Shown: piece by piece, positions 26,077 through 34,422 of the stretch
How the letters are laid out: every line of letters starts with the position of its first letter
Numbering within the stretch: position 1 is the stretch's first letter
Assembly (NCBI GenBank): GCA_004340125.1
Contig: SLUK01000012.1
Span: 1-64,000, forward strand
Direction: 5' to 3'
Source of the DNA: Harryflintia acetispora
Lineage (GTDB): Bacteria > Bacillota > Clostridia > Oscillospirales > Ruminococcaceae
Length of the DNA stretch: 64,000 nt
Notes under the pieces: generated by a model
Databases searched by the model: none
What the model was told of the DNA's origin: nothing
The model's input: only the letters and a program-made list of their open reading frames with translations
Translations under genes and position numbers: made by a program

Positions 26077-26958
26077 ATGGAACTGCGCGTTTTACGCTAT
26101 TTCTTGGCGGTCGCGAGGGAGGAAAGCATCTCCGGTGCGGCGGATTATCTGCATCTGACGCAGCCAACCCTCTCCCGCCAGCTGATGGATCTGGAGGAGG
26201 AGCTGGGAAAAAAGCTCTTCATCCGGGGCAACCGGAAGGTCACCCTCACGGAGGACGGGCTCCTGCTGCGCAAGCGGGCCAGTGAGATTGTCGAGCTGGT
26301 GGAGAAAACCGAATCCGAGTTCCGGGAAACCGAGGAGGTCACCGTCGGCGACATCTACATCGGGGGCGGCGAGAGCGACGCCATCCGCCTGATCGCCCAG
26401 GCCGCCAGAGAGCTGCAGATCAAGTGCCCGCAGATCCGGTACCATCTGTTCAGCGGCAACGCCGACGACGTGGGGGAGCGGCTGGAGAAGGGGCTATTGG
26501 ATTTCGGGATCATGATCGAGCCCAGCGACATGAAAAAATATGATTACCTCAAGCTGCCGGTCACCGATGTCTGGGGGGTGCTCATGCGACGGGACAGCCC
26601 CCTGGCCCAAAAGGAGACCGTCCGTGCGGAGGATTTGTGGGGCGTGCCGCTGCTCCTTTCCCGGCAGGCGCTGGGCAAGAGCCGCCTGTCCGACTGGCTG
26701 GAGCGCGGCTACGATTCCCTCTGCGTCGCCGCCACCTACAACCTGATCTTCAACGCCTCCCTGATGGTGGAGGAGGGGCTGGGGTATGCGATCACGCTGG
26801 ACAAGCTGGTAAACACCAGGGACGAGGGCAGCCCGCTGTGCTTCCGCCCGCTCGAGCCGCATTTGGAGGCGCCGCTCTACATCGTCTGGAAAAAATACCA
26901 GGTATTTTCCCGGGCGACACAGCGGTTTTTGCAGATGCTCCGGGAAAAATTCCAGTAA
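26077..26958 (+). CDS. LysR-family transcriptional regulator
   Basis: A 293-residue regulator. The N-terminal winged helix-turn-helix reads LRVLRYFLAVAREESISGAADYLHLTQ-type sequence through TLSRQLMDLEEELGKKLF. The C-terminal effector-binding domain (about 90-293) has the usual VGDIYIGGGESDAIR opening. The start at 26077 follows AAAGGAGG. It is transcribed away from the acetyltransferase operon, the classic layout for a LysR protein controlling its divergent neighbours. The effector is unknown. Confidence 0.93.
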   Translation: MELRVLRYFLAVAREESISGAADYLHLTQPTLSRQLMDLEEELGKKLFIRGNRKVTLTEDGLLLRKRASEIVELVEKTESEFRETEEVTVGDIYIGGGESDAIRLIAQAARELQIKCPQIRYHLFSGNADDVGERLEKGLLDFGIMIEPSDMKKYDYLKLPVTDVWGVLMRRDSPLAQKETVRAEDLWGVPLLLSRQALGKSRLSDWLERGYDSLCVAATYNLIFNASLMVEEGLGYAITLDKLVNTRDEGSPLCFRPLEPHLEAPLYIVWKKYQVFSRATQRFLQMLREKFQ

Positions 26959-27018
26959 CGGTGCTTCTATGCCGTTTTGATGCCGAAAGGATGTATGCTG
27001 GCAAGGAGGAGGGAGCGA

Positions 27019-27672
27019 ATGATTCAGATTCTGATTGTCGAGGACGAAAAGGCGATCTCCAACCTGATCCGCCTGAGTTTAAGCAAGGAGGGCTACGGCT
27101 GCACCTGCGTCTACGATGGGACCGCGGCCGCCGATCTGCTGGAGCAAAACAGGTACGACCTGATCCTGCTGGACGTCATGCTCCCCGGGATCGACGGCTT
27201 CGAGCTGATGGAATATATCCGCCCCATGGAGATCCCGGTGATCTTCATCACGGCGAAGAACGCGGTGGCCGACCGGGTGAAAGGGCTGCGGGCCGGGGCG
27301 GAGGACTATCTCGTCAAGCCCTTCGAGATCGTGGAGCTGCTCGCGCGCGTGGACGTGGTGCTGCGCCGGTACCTCAAAAGCGAAATGGTCCTTTGGGTCG
27401 GCGGGCTGGCGATCGACACCTACGCCATGCAGGTGAAGCGGGACGGCCGGGAGATCGGCCTGACGAAAAAGGAATACGATCTCCTTCTGCTGTTCGCCCG
27501 GAACCCGCGGCGGGCCCTCTATCGCGAGACCATCTACGAGCGGGTCTGGGGGGAGGAATACCAGTACGGCAGCAAGACGGTCGATCTGCATGTGCAGCGG
27601 CTGAGGAAAAAGGTCGGGTGGGAGAACCTGTTGCAGGCGGTCAACAAGGTCGGCTACCGCCTCGAGGTGTAA
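27019..27672 (+). CDS. OmpR-family response regulator (first of two)
   Basis: A 217-residue regulator. The receiver domain has VEDEKAI, the phospho-acceptor in LILLDVMLPG and Lys in LVKPFE. The winged-helix C-terminus has LTKKEYDLLLLF and GSKTVDLHVQRLRKK. AAGGAGGAGG precedes ATG 27019. It is followed after one base by its kinase. Together with the exported protein and the VanY-like peptidase that follow, the arrangement resembles VanR/VanS-type cell-wall sensing systems. Confidence 0.93.
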   Translation: MIQILIVEDEKAISNLIRLSLSKEGYGCTCVYDGTAAADLLEQNRYDLILLDVMLPGIDGFELMEYIRPMEIPVIFITAKNAVADRVKGLRAGAEDYLVKPFEIVELLARVDVVLRRYLKSEMVLWVGGLAIDTYAMQVKRDGREIGLTKKEYDLLLLFARNPRRALYRETIYERVWGEEYQYGSKTVDLHVQRLRKKVGWENLLQAVNKVGYRLEV

Positions 27673-27673
27673 G

Positions 27674-29071
27674 ATGAAACTAAGCGTGAAACTGACCCTC
27701 TGCATGCTGGGGCTGCTCTCGCTGCTGTTCGGGATCGGGGGCAGCCTTTTGATCTCGACCTCATTTCAGGTCACGCTCGAGCGTGAAAAGGAGGGGGCCT
27801 ACAATGCCTATCAGATGGTGCTGGGCACCTTGCAGGTGGTCAACAGCATACAGGGCCCGTCCGACTACGAAGAGATTTCCCAGACTTTGGAGCAGCTGTC
27901 CCGGCAGAACGCCGGCTCCTTTTCGTCGCTGCGGCTCTATTCCGATGCCGGGCCGATCTATGAATACGGCTCAAAGCCCGTTTCGTCCGGCGGGAAGGCC
28001 CTTCCCGGCAGCTGCACGATCCGCTGCGCGCGGGGCGGGGACGGCGCGCGCCTCCTGACCCTCTCGGGGGCGCTCCAGGCGGGCGGGGAGACCCTCTACC
28101 TGGATATGGCGCGCGACATCTCGCCGCTCTTTGCATCGCGGCATACCCAGCAGCAGATTTATCTGCTGGTCTTTTTGCTGATGGCCGCGCTGTGCGCGCT
28201 GCTCTCCTACAGCATTTCTCGGGTGCTCACCCGCCCGCTGGTGCGCCTGTCCAAAGTGTCCCGCGCCATTGCCAAAGGGGAGCTGTCCAGCCGGGCGGAT
28301 ATCCGTACCGGGGATGAAATCGGCCTGCTCGCCCGCGATTTCAACGCCATGGCCGGGGCGCTGGAGGAGAAGATTGCCCAGCTTCGGGAGGCGGTCGAGC
28401 GCCAGGAGCGCTTTGTGGGCAGCTTTGCGCATGAGATGAAAACCCCCATGACCTCCATCATCGGCTACGCGGACCTGATCCGGGGCCAGACACTGAGCGC
28501 CGGCGAGCAGGCCGAGGCGGCGAACTATATCGTCAGCGAGGGGAAGCGGCTGGAAAACCTGTCGCAAAAGCTGTTGGAGCTGCTGGTGCTCAAAAACACA
28601 GAGATGACTTTTTCAAAGGCCCGCCCCGCCGCATTGATCGGGGGGCTCGCCGCCCGCCTCGGACCGGTATATGAGCGGCAGGGGATCGTCCTGAGCTGCG
28701 TGTGCGGGGAGGGGGAGTGCCTGCTGGAACCGGAGCTCATTAAATCGCTGCTCATCAACCTCCTCGACAACGCGCGAAAGGCGCTGGAGGGGAAGGGCGG
28801 CAGGATAACGGTGCGCGCCGTCATGCTCCCGGACGGCTGTGAAATCATCATAGCGGACGACGGGCGCGGCATCCCGCCCGAGGCTTTGGAGCACCTGACA
28901 GAGGCCTTCTACCGGGTGGACAGGTCCCGCGCGCGCCAGCAGGGCGGCGTGGGGCTCGGGCTGGCGCTCTGCCGGGAGATCGCCAACCTGCACGGGGGCT
29001 CCCTGCACTTTGACAGCCGCCCCGGCGAGGGGACGACGGTGACGGTAAAGCTCAGGGGAGGCGCGGCATGA
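27674..29071 (+). CDS. Sensor histidine kinase (first of two)
   Basis: A 465-residue kinase. Membrane helix 1 is near residues 10-30 (LGLLSLLFGIGGSLLI), an extracellular loop of about 125 residues follows, and helix 2 is near 160-180 (LLVFLLMAALCALLSY). Then come HAMP, a dimerisation domain with the phospho-acceptor in FAHEMKTPMTSI, and an ATPase domain (LINLLDNARKAL, DDGRGIP, GVGLGLALCREI). It is coupled to the regulator upstream and overlaps the next gene by 4 bases. The signal is unknown; a cell-envelope cue is likely given the neighbours. Confidence 0.93.
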   Translation: MKLSVKLTLCMLGLLSLLFGIGGSLLISTSFQVTLEREKEGAYNAYQMVLGTLQVVNSIQGPSDYEEISQTLEQLSRQNAGSFSSLRLYSDAGPIYEYGSKPVSSGGKALPGSCTIRCARGGDGARLLTLSGALQAGGETLYLDMARDISPLFASRHTQQQIYLLVFLLMAALCALLSYSISRVLTRPLVRLSKVSRAIAKGELSSRADIRTGDEIGLLARDFNAMAGALEEKIAQLREAVERQERFVGSFAHEMKTPMTSIIGYADLIRGQTLSAGEQAEAANYIVSEGKRLENLSQKLLELLVLKNTEMTFSKARPAALIGGLAARLGPVYERQGIVLSCVCGEGECLLEPELIKSLLINLLDNARKALEGKGGRITVRAVMLPDGCEIIIADDGRGIPPEALEHLTEAFYRVDRSRARQQGGVGLGLALCREIANLHGGSLHFDSRPGEGTTVTVKLRGGAA

Positions 29072-29805
29072 AACGAATGAAAATTTCCAATATCCTCGCG
29101 GTTCTGTGCACCCTTTTGCTGGTGGCGGCGGGCGCCTGCCTGCCGCAGGTCGTCTCCCGGCTCCTCGACCGCCGCCTGTGGCGGGAGACGACGAAGCGGG
29201 AGGATGCGTACGTTTCCCTCCTGCTCTCGCAGACCCCCGACCTCTTTCGCACATTGGAGCTCTTTCGCACCCAGCGCTCCGAGATACTCCTGTCCGAGGG
29301 CTACCGCATGACCGAGCAGGAGGTGAAGAACGCCGCCGCCGGGGCGCTGACGGAGTTTTTGACGCCGGCCCTGCAGGAGGATGGGGCCGTCTACGTCCAC
29401 CCCAAGGTTACGCCGGTTCTGCTCACCGGCGGGGAGGCCCCCGCTCTGTCCGGCGTGTTCTGGCGCTGTGTGTGGGAGGATGGGGTCGGGGAGGACGAGG
29501 TCCTCTGGCTGGACGACGAGAGCGGGAAGATGGTGGCCTATGAGGGCTATCTCAGGCAGCCGACCTTCGTCGAATCGGAATATCTGATCGCCTATGCCGT
29601 GGGCACGCCGGAAGACGCCGCCCGGCAGGTGGCGGAGTTTTGCCGCCGGTATTACCCGGTCGACGACGTGCAGCTGGCTTTGGAAAAAACGGACGTCGAC
29701 GGGGAACGCTATTCGCTGGTCCTGTCCAAGGACAGCGATGGGCGGACAGAAACCTGCAGCGTCCCGCTGGGCCTGCGCGACGGATGGATCTCCTTCAATT
29801 TTTGA
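29068..29805 (+). CDS. Membrane-anchored protein of the two-component operon
   Basis: 245 residues, family not recognised. A single N-terminal hydrophobic helix (ISNILAVLCTLLLVAAGACL, about 6-25) would act as an anchor or signal sequence. The remaining 215 residues are extracytoplasmic and mixed alpha/beta. The ATG overlaps the kinase stop by 4 bases, so it is translated together with the two-component system and may serve it as an accessory sensor. Confidence 0.75.
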   Translation: MKRMKISNILAVLCTLLLVAAGACLPQVVSRLLDRRLWRETTKREDAYVSLLLSQTPDLFRTLELFRTQRSEILLSEGYRMTEQEVKNAAAGALTEFLTPALQEDGAVYVHPKVTPVLLTGGEAPALSGVFWRCVWEDGVGEDEVLWLDDESGKMVAYEGYLRQPTFVESEYLIAYAVGTPEDAARQVAEFCRRYYPVDDVQLALEKTDVDGERYSLVLSKDSDGRTETCSVPLGLRDGWISFNF

Positions 29806-29837
29806 TGGCGTTTTGATCCCGTTTTGCTGCCAATGTG

Positions 29838-29889
29838 AAAAAACACCTTGCTATCCTGTTGTTTAGAAACAGATGGGAAGGTGTTTTTT
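29838..29889 (+). promoter_or_regulatory. Hairpin over the ribosome site of the VanY-like gene
   Basis: AAAAAACACCTT (29838-29849) is fully complementary to AAGGTGTTTTTT (29878-29889). The second arm contains the ribosome site and ends one base before the ATG at 29890. The T-run also makes this a possible terminator for the operon upstream. Confidence 0.6.
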
Positions 29890-30735
29890 ATGTCCGGACA
29901 TGGACGGGCCCGCAGGGGCCGCGCGCGCAAGAGGAGAGGGAACATCCGCCAGGCCGGTTTGAAAATTTTCCTGACAGCAATCATCGTGGCTGGCGGGCTG
30001 TTGGCCGGAGCGATCGGGGCAAGCCGTGCGCCGGGCCCCGGTTCCGGGGAGGCGCAGCCGGGCAAAAGTTTTCAAGGGGAAGCGGATGTTGGACAGGTGC
30101 CGCTTGGGGAAGAAAAGACGGGGGAGCTGGACGCCGTCAAAGACAGCTCTTCCACACAGGCCGGGCAGCCTCAAAAGGAGGACTGGAGGCTGATCCTGGT
30201 CAATCCCTGGAATGCGATCCCGGAGGGATACGGGGTGGATTTGGCCCAGCTCAAAAATGGACAGGCCGTGGATGAGCGCTGCTATCCCGACTTGCAGGAG
30301 ATGATGGACGACTGCCGGGACCAGGGCCTCTCGCCGCTCATCTGCTCCTCCTACCGTTCACAGCAAAAGCAGGAAGCGCTGTTTGAAAACCGGCGAAACA
30401 GCCTGCTGGCGCAGGGATATTCCCAGGAGGAGGCGCGCGCCGAGGCCGGGAAGGCCGTGGCGCTCCCGGGCACCAGCGAGCATCAGCTGGGCCTGGCCGT
30501 GGATATTGTGGACCTTTCCAACCAGAACCTGGACGAGAGCCAGGAAGATACCGCCGTCCAGGGCTGGCTGATGGAGAACAGCTGGAAATACGGCTTTATC
30601 CTGCGCTATCCCAACGGCAAGAGCGCGTTGACGGGGATCATCTACGAGCCGTGGCACTACCGCTACGTCGGGCGGGAGGCGGCACAGGAGATTTACGAGC
30701 GGGGCGTCTGCCTGGAGGAGTACCTGCAGGCGTGA
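29890..30735 (+). CDS. D-alanyl-D-alanine carboxypeptidase, VanY/M15B type
   Basis: A 281-residue zinc peptidase that trims the terminal D-Ala of cell-wall peptides outside the membrane. A basic N-terminus and one membrane helix (about 25-43) anchor it, then a low-complexity linker to about residue 105. The catalytic domain has ICSSYRSQQKQ, the zinc motif SEHQLGLAVD (SxHxxGxAxD) and EPWHYRYV with catalytic Glu and zinc His. The start at 29890 lies at the end of a hairpin that holds its AAGGTG site. It lies between two OmpR-type two-component systems, as in VanRS-VanY-like arrangements. There are no vanH/A/X genes here, so vancomycin resistance is not implied. Confidence 0.92.
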   Translation: MSGHGRARRGRARKRRGNIRQAGLKIFLTAIIVAGGLLAGAIGASRAPGPGSGEAQPGKSFQGEADVGQVPLGEEKTGELDAVKDSSSTQAGQPQKEDWRLILVNPWNAIPEGYGVDLAQLKNGQAVDERCYPDLQEMMDDCRDQGLSPLICSSYRSQQKQEALFENRRNSLLAQGYSQEEARAEAGKAVALPGTSEHQLGLAVDIVDLSNQNLDESQEDTAVQGWLMENSWKYGFILRYPNGKSALTGIIYEPWHYRYVGREAAQEIYERGVCLEEYLQA

Positions 30736-30739
30736 GAAG

Positions 30740-30776
30740 GCGGGGGCCGTTGAGCGGATCAACGGCCCCCGCTTTT
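30740..30776 (+). terminator. Terminator of the VanY-like gene
   Basis: GCGGGGGCCGTTGA (30740-30753) pairs with TCAACGGCCCCCGC (30759-30772), followed by TTTT. Confidence 0.85.
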
Positions 30777-30838
30777 GATCCGGGGATTTTACAACTCGAT
30801 AACAACCCTATAGTAGAATCGGAAGTGAGGTGAAAGTG

Positions 30839-31492
30839 ATGGCAAATATTTTGGTGGTGGAGGATGAGGTGCTCATCAGCGAGCTGATCCGGCGCAACCT
30901 CTCGCTGGTCGGGCACGGCTGCGACCCGGCCTTCGACGGGGACGAGGCGCTGGAGAAGCTCTCCGGCGGGCGGTACGATCTGATGATCCTGGACGTCATG
31001 CTCCCGAAGCGGGACGGCTTTGCGGTGATGGGGGAGGCAGAGGGCCTGCCGACCATCTTCCTGACGGCCCGCGACGGCCTAAATGAGCGGATCACCGGCT
31101 TTTCGCTGGGGGCGGACGACTACATTGTCAAGCCCTTTGAAATGCTGGAGCTTTTGGCCCGGGTGGAGGCCGTGCTGCGCCGCACCCAAAAGCATGCCGG
31201 CACATTTGAGCTGGACCAGGCCCGGGTCGATTTCGGCAGCCGCCAGGTGTACCGCGGGGATGCGCTGCTGGAGCTGACTCCAAAGGAGTACGAGCTGCTA
31301 ACGGTTTTGATCAGCAACCGCAACATCGCGCTGTCGCGGGAGCGGCTGCTCGAGCTGGTCTGGGGCTATGACTTCGAGGGGGAGTCGAGGACGGTGGACG
31401 TGCACATCCAAAAGCTGCGCCGCAAGCTCGGCTGGGAGGAGCGGATCAAAACGGTGTATAAGCTGGGCTACCGGCTGGAGGCGCACGGATGA
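30839..31492 (+). CDS. OmpR-family response regulator (second of two)
   Basis: A 217-residue regulator. Receiver motifs are VVEDEVLI, LMILDVMLPK and IVKPFE; the winged-helix C-terminus has LTPKEYELLTVL and ESRTVDVHIQKLRRK. The start is ATG 30839, with GAGGTG 6 bases upstream; GTG codons at 30830 and 30836 are alternatives. Upstream, ACAAC is repeated at 30791-30795 and 30803-30807, a possible self-regulatory site. It overlaps the following kinase by 4 bases. Confidence 0.92.
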   Translation: MANILVVEDEVLISELIRRNLSLVGHGCDPAFDGDEALEKLSGGRYDLMILDVMLPKRDGFAVMGEAEGLPTIFLTARDGLNERITGFSLGADDYIVKPFEMLELLARVEAVLRRTQKHAGTFELDQARVDFGSRQVYRGDALLELTPKEYELLTVLISNRNIALSRERLLELVWGYDFEGESRTVDVHIQKLRRKLGWEERIKTVYKLGYRLEAHG

Positions 31493-32783
31493 AAAACAGG
31501 ACCTTTTATGCCACCTTCCTTTTGTTTGTGCTCGCCATTTATGCCGGGCTCTTCGGCCTGTCGCTGGTCACGCTGCACGACGCTGTGCGGCAATCCAGAG
31601 AGCAGTGCCTGAGCGAGCAGTACATCATCTCCTCGGCGCTCTACCGCGACATGGGCTCCTTGGCCGGCCGCGCGCTCGAGCCCGGCGCGCGGCTGGAGAG
31701 CCTGGTGCAGCCCTACCTGTACCTCGCCGGTAACCGCGTACCGCCGTGATTGAACGCAGCGGCGGCCGGTATTATTGCAGCGTGTCGGGCGCGCTGCCCG
31801 AGCCGTTCGGCGGATTCCAGGTGCTGTACCGCGCCGACATCACCGCGCGCATAAACGAATGGGAGCGCGGGGACGGCGCCATGATGCTGCTCGGCGGGCT
31901 TCTCTCGCTGGCCTTGGCGGTGCTTTTGCTGCTGCTGCTCGGCCGGCTGTTTTGGCCGCTGTCCGAGATTACGCGGCTCTCCCGGAGGATCGCCTGCGGG
32001 GACTACGCGGACCGCCTGCCGGAACAGGGACGGGATGAAACCGCGATGATGGCCCGCAGCTTCAATCATATGGCCTCGCAGATCGAAGGCAAGGTGACCG
32101 AGCTGGCCGCGGCGGCCGAGAGCCGGCAGCGCTTCATCGACAACCTCGCCCATGAGCTGCGCACCCCGCTGACCGCCATCTACGGGTATGCGCAGTATCT
32201 GCGCAGCGCGGCGCTCGGCGAGGAGGAGACCCGGTTCGCGCTGGACGCGATCCTTTCGGAAAGCAGGCGCATCCAGGTGATGGCCGGCCAGCTGATGGAG
32301 CTGTCCGGCCTTCGCGGCGGGGAGATCGGGATGGAGCGCCAGGACCTTGAAAAAATCGTGGAGGCGCTTCGGAGCACCCTGGCGCAGAGGCTTTGGGAGC
32401 GGGGGATCGTGCTGAAGGTTTCCCTGGAGGTGAAGACGGTCACCGGGGACCACTTCCTCCTGCAAAGCCTGCTGCTCAATCTGATCGACAACGCGCTCAA
32501 GGCGAGCGGAGACAATTCGGCGGTCGCCGTCACGTCCTACCGCCAGGACGGTTGCCCCGTGATCGCGGTCACGGACTGGGGGAAGGGGATGGAACCGCAG
32601 GAGCTCGAGCGCATCACGCAGCCCTATTACCGCGTGGATAAGGCGCGCAGCCGCAAGGACGGCGGGGCGGGGCTCGGACTTGCCATCTGCCTGCAGATCG
32701 CGCAGCGGCACCATGCTAGGCTCGTCTTTCGCAGCGCGCCCGGGCGCGGCACCACGGCGCTGGTTATTTTTACAGCTCCATGA
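31489..32783 (+). pseudogene. Sensor histidine kinase split by a frameshift
   Basis: Two frames together make a complete kinase of about 430 residues. 31489-31749 (86 residues) encodes membrane helix 1 (FYATFLLFVLAIYAGLFGL) and the first half of the extracellular domain. 31746-32783 (345 residues, GTG start overlapping the TGA) carries the rest of the sensor domain. It then has helix 2 (MMLLGGLLSLALAVLLLLLL), HAMP, the phospho-acceptor in LAHELRTPLTAI and the ATPase domain (LLNLIDNALKAS, DWGKGM, GAGLGLAIC). The break lies near 31735-31750, in the middle of the sensor domain and with no homopolymer. Disruption, a base-calling error or coupled translation of two chains through GTGA are possible. 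Confidence 0.8.
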
Positions 32784-32863
32784 TAACTTGATGATCACTT
32801 TACAACACCTAGCGGGTATCCTTGGAACTGTGATCACAAACAAAACAAAAAGGAGCGGTCAAT

Positions 32864-33742
32864 ATGAACAGGAAAAAACAAATGGGACAGGGGAACGCGA
32901 AAGCCCTCCTGGCGGCCGCGCTCACCATAGGCGCCGCCACGTCGGCGTTCTGGGGGCTCACGCAGGTCGCGCTGGCGGCGCAGGTCGGCAAGCCGCAGAC
33001 GGTGCAGACCAGCTATCCGTCGGGGCAGGCCGCAGGAGAGCAGAAGAAATCCCAATCGGTATCAAACGAAAAGCCAACGTACCGCCTCGTGGACAACGAC
33101 CTGGAATATTACCGGGACAAAAAGCCCACCAGCTTGGACATCTCCCGCGAGGAGGCGGCCGAACGCGGCGTGCAGGGACTTTACAAGGTGTTCGGGCTGG
33201 ACATGGACGGCAAGGAGATCGAGATGGCCTATAACCCGGCCCAGGGCGGCCACCGGGCGACCTGGGAGGGTAACTGGTGGCCCGACGGCAGGAAGAGCGG
33301 CCCAGAGGCTTATGTGCAGTCCTATGGCTTCAGCGTGGATGCGGTTTCGGGCGAGCTGCACGCCGTGAGCCACAGCAGGGTATTGTCCCAGGAGACGAAT
33401 ACCGGATTCGATGCGGGCCTCTCCCGGAGCAGTGGGGAGTATGGCGGCCTTGCCAGGGAGCTTGCGGTGAAGCTCGGCGCGGTTCAGGGGAAGGTCAAAA
33501 CGGTGGATTACGCGGGCCAGGGGACGTCGAACAACGACCCCGACATCTTCTTCAACATTACCGGGGAGGGCGGCGAACGCGCCCAGCTGCGGTTTTCCCG
33601 TTTCGATCAGGAGCTGCTGGGCGTCACCTTCGATCCGGGCATGAAGGAGATGGACGTTTCCATCCGCGATGCCGAGGAATTTGCCAAGCGGGCCGAGGCA
33701 TATTTTAAACTGAACCCCGATGCGGCCACCTATGAGGAATAG
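32864..33742 (+). CDS. Exported protein downstream of the second two-component system
   Basis: 292 residues. A signal peptide covers about 1-38 (basic start, then LLAAALTIGAATSAFWGL and ALAAQ). A Gln/Ser-rich linker precedes a region of about 220 residues with mixed alpha/beta pattern that may be PepSY/YcdB-like; this is a weak impression. AAGGAGCG precedes the ATG. The upstream sequence holds TTTACAAC (32800-32807), resembling the ACAAC elements before the second regulator gene, so control by that regulator is possible. Confidence 0.75.
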   Translation: MNRKKQMGQGNAKALLAAALTIGAATSAFWGLTQVALAAQVGKPQTVQTSYPSGQAAGEQKKSQSVSNEKPTYRLVDNDLEYYRDKKPTSLDISREEAAERGVQGLYKVFGLDMDGKEIEMAYNPAQGGHRATWEGNWWPDGRKSGPEAYVQSYGFSVDAVSGELHAVSHSRVLSQETNTGFDAGLSRSSGEYGGLARELAVKLGAVQGKVKTVDYAGQGTSNNDPDIFFNITGEGGERAQLRFSRFDQELLGVTFDPGMKEMDVSIRDAEEFAKRAEAYFKLNPDAATYEE

Positions 33743-33844
33743 GGGCAAAAGGCCGGGCAACCGGAATCCGTCATAATTGCGCCGCCTCCCTCGTAAGTTG
33801 TTGATAGCGGTACCATCCGCAAAGCTGACGGAGGAGGCCCGGCG

Positions 33845-34360
33845 ATGAATCTGGATCAGGAATGTAAGGCAGCGCTCGACCTGCCCTATCCCCCCGTGCA
33901 AACGAAAAGCCGCCGCCTGGACTATGCCCACGCCATGCTAAGCAACGTGGGGAGCGGCAATTCCGAAATGACGGCGGTCAGCCTGTATTTTTACAACAGC
34001 GTGATCCTGAACCCGGATTACGCGGACTTTGCGCAGTGCTTTCACCGGATCGGCATCGTGGAGATGCACCATCTGGATATATTCGCAACCCTCGCCCATC
34101 AGATGGGGCTGGACCCGCGGCTGTGGTGCACCCGCAACCGGACGAAATGCTACTGGACGCCCGCTTACAACTCCTATCCGCGCCGGGTGCGGGAGGTCGT
34201 TGAGCATTCGATCCGGGGGGAAGAGGCCGCGATCAAAAAATACAGCAGGCAGGCGGATGAAATCTGCGACGAGGACATTGTGAAAATCCTCGAGCGCATC
34301 CTGCTGGACGAGCAGCGCCACATCGAAATCTTTCATGCCATGCTGGCTCTGCTGGCATAG
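33845..34360 (+). CDS. Ferritin-like diiron-domain protein
   Basis: 171 residues forming a four-helix bundle. Glu and His ligands are seen as NSEMTAVSLYFYN (helix 1), VEMHHLDIF (helix 2), SIRGEEAAIKKY (helix 3) and LLDEQRHIEIFHAM (helix 4), the ExxH pattern of rubrerythrin and manganese-catalase relatives. There is no rubredoxin Cys motif. It likely handles peroxide or iron; alternatives include a spore-coat catalase-like protein. GGAGGAGG precedes the ATG. It is a single gene ending at a strong terminator. Confidence 0.85.
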   Translation: MNLDQECKAALDLPYPPVQTKSRRLDYAHAMLSNVGSGNSEMTAVSLYFYNSVILNPDYADFAQCFHRIGIVEMHHLDIFATLAHQMGLDPRLWCTRNRTKCYWTPAYNSYPRRVREVVEHSIRGEEAAIKKYSRQADEICDEDIVKILERILLDEQRHIEIFHAMLALLA

Positions 34361-34369
34361 GTGACCGAC

Positions 34370-34419
34370 AAAATGAAAAGAACCGCCGCACCTTTTGGTG
34401 CGGCGGTTCTTTTCATTTT
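34370..34419. terminator. Bidirectional terminator
   Basis: A perfect 23-base-pair stem (34370-34392 with 34397-34419) around TTTT, containing GAACCGCCGCACC. It serves the ferritin-like gene and the convergent hybrid kinase gene. Confidence 0.9.
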
Positions 34420-34422
34420 CGG

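Noticed and set aside
27019..30735. A vancomycin-resistance (van) cluster
   Set aside because: Regulator, kinase and VanY-like peptidase are present, but no VanH, ligase or VanX gene is found, so resistance cannot be inferred.
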